Positions 33,774 to 42,707 of a DNA stretch of 64,000 nt are shown here, piece after piece; position 1 is the first letter of the stretch; every line of letters begins with the position of its first letter. The stretch covers positions 1-64,000 of the forward strand of contig NZ_CAKMSB010000004.1 in NCBI RefSeq assembly GCF_928381405.1. The letters are read 5' to 3'. Made by a program: the position numbers and the translations under genes. The DNA comes from Rothia nasisuis (GTDB taxonomy: Bacteria > Actinomycetota > Actinomycetes > Actinomycetales > Micrococcaceae). The notes under the pieces were generated by a model. That model was not told where the DNA came from and did not search any database. It saw only the letters and a list, made by a program, of their open reading frames with translations.

Positions 33774-34736
33774 TTAGTTCATCTTGTTGCGCCAGTTGGC
33801 GTCCTTACCCGCGCGGGCATCACGCAGGGCCTGCAAGTTCTGCTTGATCAGGGCCTCGGGCTCAACGGGGCGGCCGCCCGCTGAGTGAGGGGTGATAATG
33901 ATGTTCTTGGCGTCCCAGAGGGGGTCGCTGGAGGGCAGGGGCTCTTCGACCACAACGTCAACGGCGGCACCGGCGATGCTCCCTGAGTTGAGGGCCTCAA
34001 TCAGGTCAGCTTCGTTGACGGTGGGGCCGCGGCCCACGTTGATGACGTAGGCCCGCTGGGGCAGCTTGGCCAGACGAGCTGCGTTCAGGGAGTTCTTGGT
34101 TTCCTCGGAGTTGGGCAGAATCATGACCAGAATGTCGGTGGTTTCTAGCACTGAGTCGATGTCGTCGGTTGCTACCACGGGGAAGCCCGCACGTTCACCG
34201 GCGGAGCGGGCGATACCGGTAACCTCGGCGCCGAAGGCGTCAAAGAGGCGGGCAGTTGCCTGGCCGATGGAGCCAAAACCCCAGATGGTGACCTTAGCGC
34301 CGAGCAGGGTAGTAACCTGGTCTGCCGGGTGCAGTTCCTGGGGGCCGCCCAGCTCGGTGGCCCAGTTCTTCTGTGCCTGGTGCTCGGCCAGAGTGGGCAG
34401 AAAGCGCACAAAGTTCAGGGCCAGGGCCAGGGTGTGCTCTGCAACGGTCTTAGAGTGCAGGCCGCTGCCTGAGGCGATGACGGCCTCGGGGCGGAAGCCC
34501 GCGGCGCGAGCCTGGTCAGGGCCAGCCAGCAGGGCCTGAACCAGCTCTACCTGCTCAAGGTGGGTGGCGGCGTCCTTGAGCTGGTCATTGGTGTTACCCC
34601 AGGCCACTAGCACATCGGCGTCGTGGTGTTCAGGGGCGATGTTGACGGCCGGGTCATAGCTCACCAGCTCGTCATTGAGCTCTGCGCCCAGGGCACTCTG
34701 GTCAAGAGTGATTGATGTGGGCAGAAGAATCTTCAT
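33774..34736 (-). CDS. D-isomer-specific 2-hydroxyacid dehydrogenase
   Basis: The 320-residue enzyme belongs to the phosphoglycerate dehydrogenase/glyoxylate reductase superfamily. The NAD-binding motif is VTIWGFGSIGQATARLFDAF (about 149-168), then INVGRGPTVNEADLIEAL (about 233-250) and the catalytic-His region NIIITPHSAGGRP (about 281-293). The family's usual Arg and Glu partners fall in NVGRG and VVEEP. The substrate is not predictable. AAGGAGTAGACC precedes the ATG. It is monocistronic on the minus strand. Confidence 0.87.
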   Translation of the reverse strand: MKILLPTSITLDQSALGAELNDELVSYDPAVNIAPEHHDADVLVAWGNTNDQLKDAATHLEQVELVQALLAGPDQARAAGFRPEAVIASGSGLHSKTVAEHTLALALNFVRFLPTLAEHQAQKNWATELGGPQELHPADQVTTLLGAKVTIWGFGSIGQATARLFDAFGAEVTGIARSAGERAGFPVVATDDIDSVLETTDILVMILPNSEETKNSLNAARLAKLPQRAYVINVGRGPTVNEADLIEALNSGSIAGAAVDVVVEEPLPSSDPLWDAKNIIITPHSAGGRPVEPEALIKQNLQALRDARAGKDANWRNKMN

Positions 34737-34850
34737 GGTCTACTCCTTTGTTCCAAGTTTCAGGCACGGGGGGGGCACCCGCTAGCCACTTTACTCTTTT
34801 CTCACCGGTTTCAGACCACCCCGTGACACCGCATGACGGATGGCGAATTT

Positions 34851-35507
34851 CTAGTCTTCGCGTAGCAGGTGGCGAAAGGTCTGCACGGCTTCGCGAATCA
34901 CTTGGTCGCGTTCAGCTTCTTCGGGTACGCCACGGGTGTAGTCCAGGTAGCGGAGCAGGGCCGAGGTGATGCACAGAGCCGCGCGCAGGCGGGGCTCTGA
35001 GGTGCTCGCGTCCGCCTCAGTAGCCGGCAAGTAGGGCCAGGGGCCGCGGCGTCCGCTGGCGCTGAACTCCACCCAGTTGACAGTGCGGAGCAGGTCAGCC
35101 AGAGTTTTTTCGCACTCAATGTGGTGGGTTTTGATACGGTAGCGTAGCTCAGGGTATTCCTGCACGAGAGGACGCACCCGGGGGAAAGTGGGGCCGGTGA
35201 CCGCGGCAACGATGATGTCGAGCATCAGATGGGCGACGCGTTCAAAGATATAGAGGTCCTGGCGGGCGGCATCCTTTTGCAGGATATCATCGGTGATGGT
35301 GGGGGCACGTAAGCCCAGTACCGCATCCTCTTTACTGGCGAAATAGTTAAAGAGGGTACGGGGGCTGACCCCGGCCGCTTCAGCAATCTCGTCTGTGGTA
35401 GTAGCTTTGAGGCCCTTTTCTTGCACCAGCGTGAGGGCTGCCTCGTGGATCGCGGTGTGGGTTCGCTCGCGGCGCTGCTGACGCGCAGACTTCTCGGGTT
35501 TCTTCAC
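34851..35507 (-). CDS. TetR family transcriptional regulator
   Basis: The 218-residue protein starts with a basic stretch (KKPEKSARQQRRERTHTAIH) and a clear TetR helix-turn-helix (TTDEIAEAAGVSPRTLFNYF, about 37-56), then ASKEDAVLG. The C-terminal domain (about 70-218) is of the mycobacterial-type TetR_C. No divergent partner is obvious: cardiolipin synthase starts 105 bp away on the other strand and might be its target. Confidence 0.87.
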   Translation of the reverse strand: MKKPEKSARQQRRERTHTAIHEAALTLVQEKGLKATTTDEIAEAAGVSPRTLFNYFASKEDAVLGLRAPTITDDILQKDAARQDLYIFERVAHLMLDIIVAAVTGPTFPRVRPLVQEYPELRYRIKTHHIECEKTLADLLRTVNWVEFSASGRRGPWPYLPATEADASTSEPRLRAALCITSALLRYLDYTRGVPEEAERDQVIREAVQTFRHLLRED

Positions 35508-35612
35508 ACCACCAGTCTATTGCAGAAGTGCATCGGCCCCTAGCTACCCGGCCCTATCTTACACATCGGGAACCCCTCCCCGGGCTACTACAACTCCCGG
35601 TAGACTGAAAGA

Positions 35613-37115
35613 GTGAATTTTGGCTTGCTTCCTTTCATTGACCTGACGAATCTTCCAGGGTGGGTCTCTATCACGCTCATCGTGGTTGACGTTCTCATCC
35701 GACTCACCGTGATTTTCTGGTTGCCCTACAACCGTAAACCCGTGGTGGCGCTGGGGTGGCTGATGGCTATCTTCTTCATCCCTTTCGTGGGTCTCATAGC
35801 CTTCTTGATTTTCGGTTCCAACCTGGTGCCCAAGCACCGCCGTAGCCGCCAGCGCACCATGAATCAAATCATCAAAGACGCTATCAGGGGTGATGAGGCT
35901 GTGCTGGGTAACCCGGTGCTCTCTGAGCCCGCCCGTGTTGCAGCCAATCTGAACTATAAGCTAGGAGCCCTGCCTCTCATCGGCGGGAACAGCTTTGAGC
36001 TCCGCCACGACAACAACGCGGCCCTGCAAGAAATCGCCGAGAAAATCGACCAAGCCCAGAAATACGTTCACTTCGAGTTTTATATCACCGCCCTTGACTC
36101 AACGACCGAGCCGCTCTGGGATTCTCTCATCCGCGCCCACCAGCGCGGTGTAGCCGTGCACGTCCTCATTGACCACATCGGCTCCCGCAAGTACCCGCGC
36201 TGGGCGGAGCTACAGCACAAGCTCAACGGGGCCGGAGTACCCTGGCGGCTCATGCTCCCCCTCAAGCCCTGGAAGGGGCAGTGGCAGCGCCCCGACCTGC
36301 GCAATCACCGCAAGATTGTGGTCATCGACGGCGAGTTAGCCTTCTCAGGCTCCCAAAACGCCATTGACTGCACCTACAACCTCAAGGGAAACATCAAGAA
36401 GGGTCTTGAATGGAAAGATCTCTCCTTCTTCTGCACCGGCCCCGTCGTGCACGAACTCAACGCGGTGTTCGTCTCTGACTGGTACGCAGAGACCAGGGAG
36501 CTCCTCCTTGACGAAATCGATGCAGACATCGATGCCCACGACGAGGCAGGGACGGAGGGCCAGCTCCCCCTGGCCCAGATTGTTCCCTCAGGCCCCGGGT
36601 TCGAGACCGAAAATAACCTGCGCCTCATCAACCATCTGCTCTATAACGCAGAAGACCGCATTATTGTTTGCTCCCCCTACTTCGTACCCGAAGAGACCCT
36701 GCTGCAGGCCCTGACCAATATGGCACTCTCAGGTATCGATGTGACCTTGATTGTCTGTGAAAAGGGCGACCAGTTCCTGCCGATTATGGGCCAGCGCTCC
36801 TACTATGAACAGCTGCTCAACGCTGGTGTGGTGATTCAGCAATACCCCGGGCCCACCGTCTTGCACTCCAAGTTCATGATTGTGGATGACGAGCTGACCT
36901 TTATCGGTTCCTCCAACATGGATCCCCGTTCTTTTGCCCTCAACTTTGAGGTCTCAACCTTCATCGTGGGCAAGCGCATGGTCAAGGAGCTCGAGGAGGT
37001 AGCCAACGACTACATCTCCCGCTGCAAGCGCCTGCGCTATGACGAGTGGATGAACCGCCCCAACAGCCAGAAGGTGATGGAGAACTTCTGCCGCCTCTGG
37101 AGCGCTCTGCTCTAG
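35613..37115 (+). CDS. cls: Cardiolipin synthase
   Basis: The enzyme joins phosphatidylglycerol molecules into cardiolipin at the membrane. It has 500 residues, with two N-terminal membrane helices (about 12-35 and 42-66). The phospholipase-D motifs are HRKIVVIDGELAFSGSQN (about 231-248) and HSKFMIVDDELTFIGSSNMD (about 417-436), both complete (HxKx4Dx6GS). The start is GTG 35613, with GAAAGA nearby. Its 3' end overlaps the convergent glgC gene by 4 bp. Confidence 0.94.
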   Translation: MNFGLLPFIDLTNLPGWVSITLIVVDVLIRLTVIFWLPYNRKPVVALGWLMAIFFIPFVGLIAFLIFGSNLVPKHRRSRQRTMNQIIKDAIRGDEAVLGNPVLSEPARVAANLNYKLGALPLIGGNSFELRHDNNAALQEIAEKIDQAQKYVHFEFYITALDSTTEPLWDSLIRAHQRGVAVHVLIDHIGSRKYPRWAELQHKLNGAGVPWRLMLPLKPWKGQWQRPDLRNHRKIVVIDGELAFSGSQNAIDCTYNLKGNIKKGLEWKDLSFFCTGPVVHELNAVFVSDWYAETRELLLDEIDADIDAHDEAGTEGQLPLAQIVPSGPGFETENNLRLINHLLYNAEDRIIVCSPYFVPEETLLQALTNMALSGIDVTLIVCEKGDQFLPIMGQRSYYEQLLNAGVVIQQYPGPTVLHSKFMIVDDELTFIGSSNMDPRSFALNFEVSTFIVGKRMVKELEEVANDYISRCKRLRYDEWMNRPNSQKVMENFCRLWSALL

Positions 37116-38323
37116 GCTCCAGCCACTGCTTCTCCATCGTGGCGGTGGCCCCGGCCGCTGGCGGTACTAGCAATAACGGTGATATTGCCCGGGCCAGGTT
37201 TGGTCTGCCCTACGGCTTCGGCAGGGACGCTCGCGCCCACGTCAACAACGACCGACTGTAGGTGCGCGCCCGCAGGTACCACGGTATCGCCCATGAGGAT
37301 GGAACGCTCTACCCTAGCCCCGGCTTCAAGGGTCACACCGGGGCCGATGACGCTGGTTTCTACCTGCCCGTGCACGCGGGCTCCGTGGGCGACCATAGAG
37401 CCGGTGACCTGTGAGGACGGCGCCAGGTAGGCCGGGGCGTAGGGGTCCGAATGGGGCAGAATAGCCCAACCGGGAGCGTCCAGTTCCAGGCCCTTCCCCT
37501 CGAGCAGGTCCATGTGGGCGCGGTAGTAGGCATCGATAGTGCCAACGTCCCTCCAGTAGCCCTCATACACAAACTCGTGCACCACACTGTCAGCAACCAT
37601 GTGCGGGATGATGGTCTCCCCGTAGTCACCGAGAACCTCCCCCACCGCCTCCGTGTCAGAGCGGTCAACCCCCTCCAACAGGGCATCCAGGGTTCGCCTC
37701 AGGGCTGCTACCCTAAAAACGAAAATTTCGGTCGCTACCTTCTGGCTGGCGGGCCGATCAGGTTTGTAGTCGTAGCGGGTAACTTTCTTACCCGTGCCGG
37801 TGCGCACCACCCCGTAGCGGGAAGCGTCCTCGTCAATTTCTGTGGTGACGACGGTAAGATCTGACCCGAGTTCACGGTGCTGGGCGAGTACCTCACGCAC
37901 GTCAAGCTGGTAGAGGTGGTCAGCGCTCATCACAATGACGTTGTGCGCACCCACCGATTCGAGCAGGGGGAGCTGCTGGAAGAGGGCGTGACCGTTGCCA
38001 GCTGCGAAACCGTCTTCGGGGCGGCCCTCGATGGGCGCGAGTATGCGCAGTCCGTCGCGGGTGCCATCGAGATCCCAAGGCCGCCCGCCCGCTAGATGCT
38101 GGTTGAGGGTGAAGGGTTGGTACTGCTCCACCACCCACACGTGCCTGATGCCCGAGTGCGCCAGGTTAGACAGCGGCACATCGATCATGCGGTAGATGCC
38201 AGCAAAGGGAATTGCGGGCTTGGAGCGGTGGTCGGTGAGAGGGGATAACCTGCTCCCTCGCCCTCCCGCCAGAATCAGGGCGATAGTGGGCGGCTCTTGG
38301 GCATGGGGAAACGGGTCTGACAC
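37112..38323 (-). CDS. glgC: Glucose-1-phosphate adenylyltransferase (ADP-glucose pyrophosphorylase)
   Basis: GlgC makes ADP-glucose for glycogen. The 403-residue protein has the nucleotide-binding start LILAGGRGSRLSPLTDHRSK (about 17-36), PAIPFAGIYRMIDVPLSNLA, the VMSADHLYQLDV region (about 134-145), and a C-terminal left-handed beta-helix with hexapeptide-like repeats (GSMVAHGARVHGQVETSVIG, about 307-326). The stop overlaps cls by 4 bp on the opposite strand. Its start is 2 bp from the stop of the upstream lipoprotein gene on the same strand, so the two are cotranscribed. No glgA is adjacent. Confidence 0.9.
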   Translation of the reverse strand: MSDPFPHAQEPPTIALILAGGRGSRLSPLTDHRSKPAIPFAGIYRMIDVPLSNLAHSGIRHVWVVEQYQPFTLNQHLAGGRPWDLDGTRDGLRILAPIEGRPEDGFAAGNGHALFQQLPLLESVGAHNVIVMSADHLYQLDVREVLAQHRELGSDLTVVTTEIDEDASRYGVVRTGTGKKVTRYDYKPDRPASQKVATEIFVFRVAALRRTLDALLEGVDRSDTEAVGEVLGDYGETIIPHMVADSVVHEFVYEGYWRDVGTIDAYYRAHMDLLEGKGLELDAPGWAILPHSDPYAPAYLAPSSQVTGSMVAHGARVHGQVETSVIGPGVTLEAGARVERSILMGDTVVPAGAHLQSVVVDVGASVPAEAVGQTKPGPGNITVIASTASGRGHRHDGEAVAGA

Positions 38324-38325
38324 GG

Positions 38326-39060
38326 CTACTGGATGCCTGAGAGGATGGCCTGGTCGAGGCTCTTCAGGTAGGAGGCAGCGTCAATCTTCCATTCACCGTT
38401 TTCAAACTTAAGCTCGGTACCGTCAAGCATGGCACCGGGGCCCTCTCTGAAGGGGTTCCCCTGGGTATCCGCCGAATCTGAGGGGTCAGATGAGGCGCTA
38501 CCCCCGATTGAGAAGGCATCTGCTGACAGGGTGGCGGTATCTTCGGTGAAGGTGACCTTGTCAGTGTCCACGGTAAGGGTCTCGATGGCGTTCTGGTCAT
38601 CAGTGGTAGCAACATCCCCCATGCTGATGGCCATGAGACTCAGCACGATGGACTGTTCGACGCTGATACCCGAGCGGTCGACAAAGTCGTAGGTGGGGTC
38701 AAGACCCTTGAAGTAGTCCTCAAGTTTCTGCTTCTCTTCATCGCTCAAAGACGAGAGAGCTGAGGCTGTGCCCTCCAGGGACTCAAAGTCAGTGCCGGTT
38801 TCAACATTAGAGAGAATTTCTTGGATATCTGCAGGGGGCTCAGAGGGCAGCTCTGCGGTAGCGAGAGTCGTAAAGTAGTCCTTGAGAGTGGTCTCAATCT
38901 GGCCCTTCTGCTCGTCGGTGAGCCCCTGGGATGCGGAGGCCGACTCAGCTGCGTTAGAGGCCGAATCTGCGGCATCATTTGCCGCGCCGCAGCCAGCGAA
39001 AGCAAGGGCGCCGATGAGGAAGGCAGAGGTCAGAGCGGTCTTTGAGCGGTAGGTAGCCAT
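38326..39060 (-). CDS. Putative lipoprotein of unknown function
   Basis: The 244-residue product has a lipoprotein signal peptide (SAFLIGALAFAGCGAAND, Cys at about 24), an Ala/Ser/Asp-rich linker, and a soluble domain with SLSDEEKQKLEDYFKGLDPT (about 107-126). Near the C-terminus, LDGTELKFENGEWKIDAASY (about 213-232) resembles the strand pattern of lumazine-like or NTF2-like lipoproteins that measure surface load, but no named family is recognised. It is the first gene of a two-gene unit with glgC. Confidence 0.65.
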   Translation of the reverse strand: MATYRSKTALTSAFLIGALAFAGCGAANDAADSASNAAESASASQGLTDEQKGQIETTLKDYFTTLATAELPSEPPADIQEILSNVETGTDFESLEGTASALSSLSDEEKQKLEDYFKGLDPTYDFVDRSGISVEQSIVLSLMAISMGDVATTDDQNAIETLTVDTDKVTFTEDTATLSADAFSIGGSASSDPSDSADTQGNPFREGPGAMLDGTELKFENGEWKIDAASYLKSLDQAILSGIQ

Positions 39061-39182
39061 GAGGTGTTTCTCCCTGTGAATGTGAACAGCGTGCCCTCAG
39101 TCTACCTAACTCTCCCGCTGGGAGATGATTTATATTGCCCGTGTTACGCCCCTATCAAGCAGAAATACCCGCCCTAACACAA

Positions 39183-39236
39183 GGACGCCGCCCCGCACTT
39201 CCCTGCCCTGTGGCAGGAAGGCGCGCGGCGGCGTCC
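39183..39236 (-). terminator. Terminator after monooxygenase 1 (AGGACGCC type)
   Basis: GGACGCCGCC (39183-39192) pairs with GGCGGCGTCC (39227-39236); inner CTGCC/GGCAG pairs extend the structure. It has the same outer arms as the hairpins at 16109 and 18111, and lies 15 bp past the minus-strand stop codon. Confidence 0.75.
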
Positions 39237-39250
39237 CGGTATGTGCAGAA

Positions 39251-40717
39251 CTAGTGGCCTGCGGCCTCAGCCTTCTCGGCCTGCTCAATCGCTAGCTTGA
39301 GGAAGTCGCGGGCCGGAGTGTCAGCAGCGGAGGGCTTACCCACGTAAGCTCCGCGGTACTTGGCAGCCGGGTGGCGCTCGTCCACGTACTTGTTGCCCTC
39401 ACCGAAGAGGCTCTCGCGCAGGGTAGAACCCTCATAAGCGGTGCGGTAGCGGCCGCGCTTCTGCAGCTCGGGAACCACGAACTCAACGAAGTCCTCAAAG
39501 GAACCGGGGGAAACATGGTAAGCCAGGTTGATGCCGTCCAGGCCACCCTCGTCAATCCACTTCTCCAGCTCATCGGCAACGGTCTGGGGGGAGCCCACCA
39601 GAACCGCACCCATACCGCCGGTAGCGCAGTGCTCAGCGATGTCCTTACGGGTCCACTCCTTCTCCTTATCCTGCAGGGTGAAGGGGGTCAGGAAGGACTG
39701 GATGGACTCGGTCTCAACATACTTGAGGGCCTCGTCCTCATCGAACTGATCCAGGTCAAGGCCGCTCCAGCCGCCAATGATGCCCTGAGAGGATTCAATA
39801 TTCTGGTACTTGAGGTACTCGGCGTACTTGGCTTGGGCCTTCTCGTCCGTCTCATCCACAACAACCGAGAGCATGGCCAGGATCTTGACGTCATCGCGCT
39901 TGCGACCAGCCTTCTCAGCCTCTTTACGGATCCGCTCGGTCAGCACCTTGGTTAGGTGGGGGCGCAGGGCGGTAATAAAAATAGCCTCAGCGTGCTGGCC
40001 CGAGAAAGCCTGCCCACGAGATGAGGCACCGGCCTGGAAAATCACGGGGGTACGCTGGGGTGAAGGCTCGCTCAGGGCAATACCGGGAACCTGGAAGTAC
40101 TTGCCCTTGTGCAGGATGGGGTGCACCTTCGAGGGGTCAGCGAAGATACCCTTCTCGCGGTCGCGGGGTACCGAGCCGTCCTCCCAGGAGCCCTCCCAGA
40201 GCTTGTAACAGACATCGAGGAACTCTTCGGCAATCTCGTAGCGCTCATCGTGCTCAATCTGCCCGGGCAGGCCCTGGTTCTCAGCAGCAGACTGCAGGTA
40301 GGAGGTCACCACGTTGAAGCCCACACGGCCGCCGGTCAGGTGATCCAGGGTGGAGTAGGAACGGGCCAGGGTGTAGGGCTGGTTGTAGGTGACAGCGGCG
40401 GTCACACCAAAGCCCAGGTGCTCGGTCACAGCGGCCATAGCAGAAATCTGTAGGAAGGGGTCGCCCACCGGAACCTGGGCACCATCCTTGAGCACGGGGG
40501 CTACTGAATCCTTATAAACATCGTAAACACCCACCACATCTGCGATGAATACCGCATCAAACAGGCCCTTCTCGCACACCTTAGCCAGGTCGGTCCAGTA
40601 CTTGATGGTGTTGTACTCGTCCGCCCGGTTGCGGGGGTGGCGCCAGAGGCCAAAGCTCTGGTGGCTGGTGGTGGTCATATCGAAGGCGTTGACGACAATG
40701 CGCTTCTTCTCGCTCAC
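39251..40717 (-). CDS. Flavin-dependent monooxygenase, NtaA/SnaA/DszA family (monooxygenase 1)
   Basis: The 488-residue protein is a two-component LLM-class oxygenase that uses reduced FMN from a separate reductase. Visible family segments are KRIVVNAFDMTTTSHQSFGL (about 4-23), LDHLTGGRVGFNVVTSYLQSAAENQ (in parts, about 122-146), and PVIFQAGASSRGQAFSGQHA (about 216-235). Members oxidise nitrilotriacetate, sulfones or other C-S and C-N compounds. GTG 40717 follows GAAAGGGCCCAGCA. A SAM-IV riboswitch 123 bp upstream on the same strand ties the gene to sulfur starvation, favouring an organosulfur substrate. No flavin reductase is next to it. Confidence 0.87.
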   Translation of the reverse strand: MSEKKRIVVNAFDMTTTSHQSFGLWRHPRNRADEYNTIKYWTDLAKVCEKGLFDAVFIADVVGVYDVYKDSVAPVLKDGAQVPVGDPFLQISAMAAVTEHLGFGVTAAVTYNQPYTLARSYSTLDHLTGGRVGFNVVTSYLQSAAENQGLPGQIEHDERYEIAEEFLDVCYKLWEGSWEDGSVPRDREKGIFADPSKVHPILHKGKYFQVPGIALSEPSPQRTPVIFQAGASSRGQAFSGQHAEAIFITALRPHLTKVLTERIRKEAEKAGRKRDDVKILAMLSVVVDETDEKAQAKYAEYLKYQNIESSQGIIGGWSGLDLDQFDEDEALKYVETESIQSFLTPFTLQDKEKEWTRKDIAEHCATGGMGAVLVGSPQTVADELEKWIDEGGLDGINLAYHVSPGSFEDFVEFVVPELQKRGRYRTAYEGSTLRESLFGEGNKYVDERHPAAKYRGAYVGKPSAADTPARDFLKLAIEQAEKAEAAGH

Positions 40718-40839
40718 TGCTGGGCCCTTTCGGTGGTATTTAACCCTCCGCGCCCCGTGCAACCCTGCGCCTCACATAGTAAGGGCGCCTAGCCTCTCGC
40801 GAAGGTGGCGCCGTGTGCGCCGTACTTGCATTCCTGCCT

Positions 40840-40917
40840 GATCCTCATCTGGGGCACCCCACTACGGGAGAGGGTTGCCGCCCAACCAGCCAGAGCTTAA
40901 CGTTGGGACTCATGATC
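40840..40917 (-). ncRNA. SAM-IV riboswitch
   Basis: On the minus strand the element starts GATCATGAGTCCCAACG, contains GGCGGCAACCCTC and GTGGGGTGCCCCAG, and closes with ATGAGGATC. GATC at each end pairs as P1, CCCAAC pairs with GTTGGG as P2, and the GGCAACCCTC core with the following GGGGTGCCCC matches the SAM-IV consensus known from actinobacteria. It lies 122 nt before the monooxygenase 1 start; a GGCGCC...GGCGCC hairpin between them could be the expression platform. Confidence 0.85.
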
Positions 40918-41017
40918 AACTGTCATCTAGACTACGGGCCGCTGCCTACTCAAACAACCTATGACACATGCTTAACTTTTATGACGGCGTGTGAAGCAGC
41001 TGGCGGTGCGCTGACGG

Positions 41018-41623
41018 CTAAGCATAGCTGACGTTCAGCGGCGCGGGGAAGCTGAGGGTGCGGCCCACCTCAGCGATAGCAGGCCTAGCCGACCCAAAAT
41101 CACCCAGGGTAAAAACGTACTGCCACGCGGGCTCCGACCCCGTGGGTGAAGAATCCAGGGTAATAACAGCCCCCTCTGGAACCCCGCGGGTAATCTTGGC
41201 GGAAAAGGGGCACGGACCGCACGACATGAGATGGTAATCAAAGTACATGGCTGTTACCGACTGGCTGATTACAATCTCGTAGGTGCCGTCCTCCTGTGGG
41301 GTTGACGCGCAACGCACACCAGATGTGCCCAACATACCATTGCAGGGGTTGGCGATTGTGAGCAGGCCGCCGGTGGGGCACTCGGTCTGCGACCGATACC
41401 GCATAGTGACGGCCAGCTCACTAGATTCATTGGGGTAGCTGCCACCAAACGAAATTGACAGGGGGTAACGGTTTGCCTCACCATCGTAGGCACCAACAGT
41501 CAGGGTGCTACATACCTCCGGCCCAGAGGAGGTTGACGCGGCGTAGGCAGGCAGGACTGAGGTTGCGACGATAGAGGGAACCGCCCAGGCAGTCCCTTTC
41601 ACAACCGAACGCCGGTTGACCAT
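41018..41623 (-). CDS. Secreted protein with Tat-like signal, unknown function
   Basis: The 201-residue product begins VNRRSVVKGTAWAVPSIVAT and SVLPAYAAS, a twin-arginine-type signal common on actinobacterial secreted proteins. The mature part is beta-rich in appearance with six Cys residues, in pairs such as ECPTGG...NPCNGMLG...RCAS and MSCGPCPFSA, which may form disulfides. I do not recognise the family. GAGGACAATTT precedes the ATG. It is divergent from ssuB and lies downstream of no sulfur gene on its own strand; whether it belongs to the sulfur regulon is unknown. Confidence 0.6.
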   Translation of the reverse strand: MVNRRSVVKGTAWAVPSIVATSVLPAYAASTSSGPEVCSTLTVGAYDGEANRYPLSISFGGSYPNESSELAVTMRYRSQTECPTGGLLTIANPCNGMLGTSGVRCASTPQEDGTYEIVISQSVTAMYFDYHLMSCGPCPFSAKITRGVPEGAVITLDSSPTGSEPAWQYVFTLGDFGSARPAIAEVGRTLSFPAPLNVSYA

Positions 41624-41795
41624 AAATTGTCCTCATTTTAGTATCTAGATATTCAGTGAACTATCTTATACTAAGCTTTAACAGTTCTTCAAAGATGGGC
41701 AAAATAGCCCACATCGTCACAGTCGTAACCGGGCGACATAGCCCGTCATAATCTTGCGTGAAGACGGCGGGCACTTCTAGCGTTGAAAACGTCAA

Positions 41796-41884
41796 CCATC
41801 CAGAGCGACCGAGAGACTTGGCTCAACGACGTCGCAGCAACCTCCCGCATTACAGGGGTCGGTGCTAACGCCAAGAGACGATGG
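41796..41884 (+). ncRNA. SAM-I (S-box) riboswitch before ssuB
   Basis: P1 is CCATC (41796-41800) with GATGG (41880-41884). The core follows the SAM-I order: AGAGCGAC, CGAGAGACTTGGCTC, GACGTCGCAGCAACC, then GGTGCTAACGCC. P2 pairs GCGAC with GTCGC. The 3' P1 strand GATGGAGA contains the GGAG that serves the ATG at 41893, so P1 formation on SAM binding should hide the ribosome binding site. Confidence 0.88.
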
Positions 41885-41892
41885 AGAAAAGC

Positions 41893-42699
41893 ATGAGCGC
41901 ACCCACGCTAGAACGCACCCCCACCACCCTCACCGCCTGCGACATTGACTTCAAGGCGGTCGGCAAAACCTTCATCGGCGAGCGCGGCGAGACCCGCACC
42001 GTCCTTGAAAACGTCTCCTTCACCGCCTACCCCGGAGAGATTATCTCTATTATCGGCTCCTCGGGCTGCGGCAAGTCTACCCTCTTGCGGGCTGCTGCCG
42101 GTCTGGGCACCGCGACCGCCGGTACCGTCACCATCGATGGCAGCCCGGTGCGCGGCCTGGACTCCCGAGTGGCAATTGGCTTCCAGGAACCCCGCCTGCT
42201 GCCCTGGCGTACCGTTGAGAAGAATGTTGCCTTGGGTTTGCCCAAGGGAACGCCCAAGGACGCCGCCCGTGAGCAGGTTGCCCGGCTTCTAGATCTCGTG
42301 GGGTTGGCAGACTATGCCCAACACCGCCCCCGTGAGATTTCCGGTGGCATGGCTCAGCGCGCTTCACTGGCCCGGGCGCTGGCGCGGAACCCCGGCGTCC
42401 TTCTGCTGGATGAGCCCTTCGGTGCCCTGGACGCCCTAACCCGCATCAAGATGCAGGACCTACTGCTCGATATCCACGCCCAGGACCCGGCCACTATTCT
42501 GCTGGTCACCCACGACGTAGAAGAAGCCCTCTACCTCTCAGACCGGGTGATTGTGTTGGGTAGGCCCTCCCCCGGTGCACCTGCCACTATCACCCGTGTG
42601 GTGGATGTGCCCGACCACCACCCCCGCGACCGCGGCAACCCGGCGCTTGCCACCTTGCGTAAAGAACTTTTGGCCGAACTCGGCGTCGAAGAACACTAG
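41893..42699 (+). CDS. ssuB: Aliphatic sulfonate-type ABC transporter ATP-binding protein
   Basis: The 268-residue ATPase energises import of sulfonates or similar organosulfur compounds. It has Walker A GSSGCGKSTLL (about 53-63), signature ISGGMAQRASLARALA (about 148-163) and Walker B VLLLDEPFGALDALTRIKMQ (about 169-188), typical of the nitrate/sulfonate/taurine group. ATG 41893 is chosen because the ATG at 41881 lies inside P1 of the riboswitch, whereas GGAG at 41883-41886 serves the later start. It is the first gene of ssuBAC. Confidence 0.9.
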   Translation: MSAPTLERTPTTLTACDIDFKAVGKTFIGERGETRTVLENVSFTAYPGEIISIIGSSGCGKSTLLRAAAGLGTATAGTVTIDGSPVRGLDSRVAIGFQEPRLLPWRTVEKNVALGLPKGTPKDAAREQVARLLDLVGLADYAQHRPREISGGMAQRASLARALARNPGVLLLDEPFGALDALTRIKMQDLLLDIHAQDPATILLVTHDVEEALYLSDRVIVLGRPSPGAPATITRVVDVPDHHPRDRGNPALATLRKELLAELGVEEH

Positions 42700-42707
42700 G
42701 AACACAC

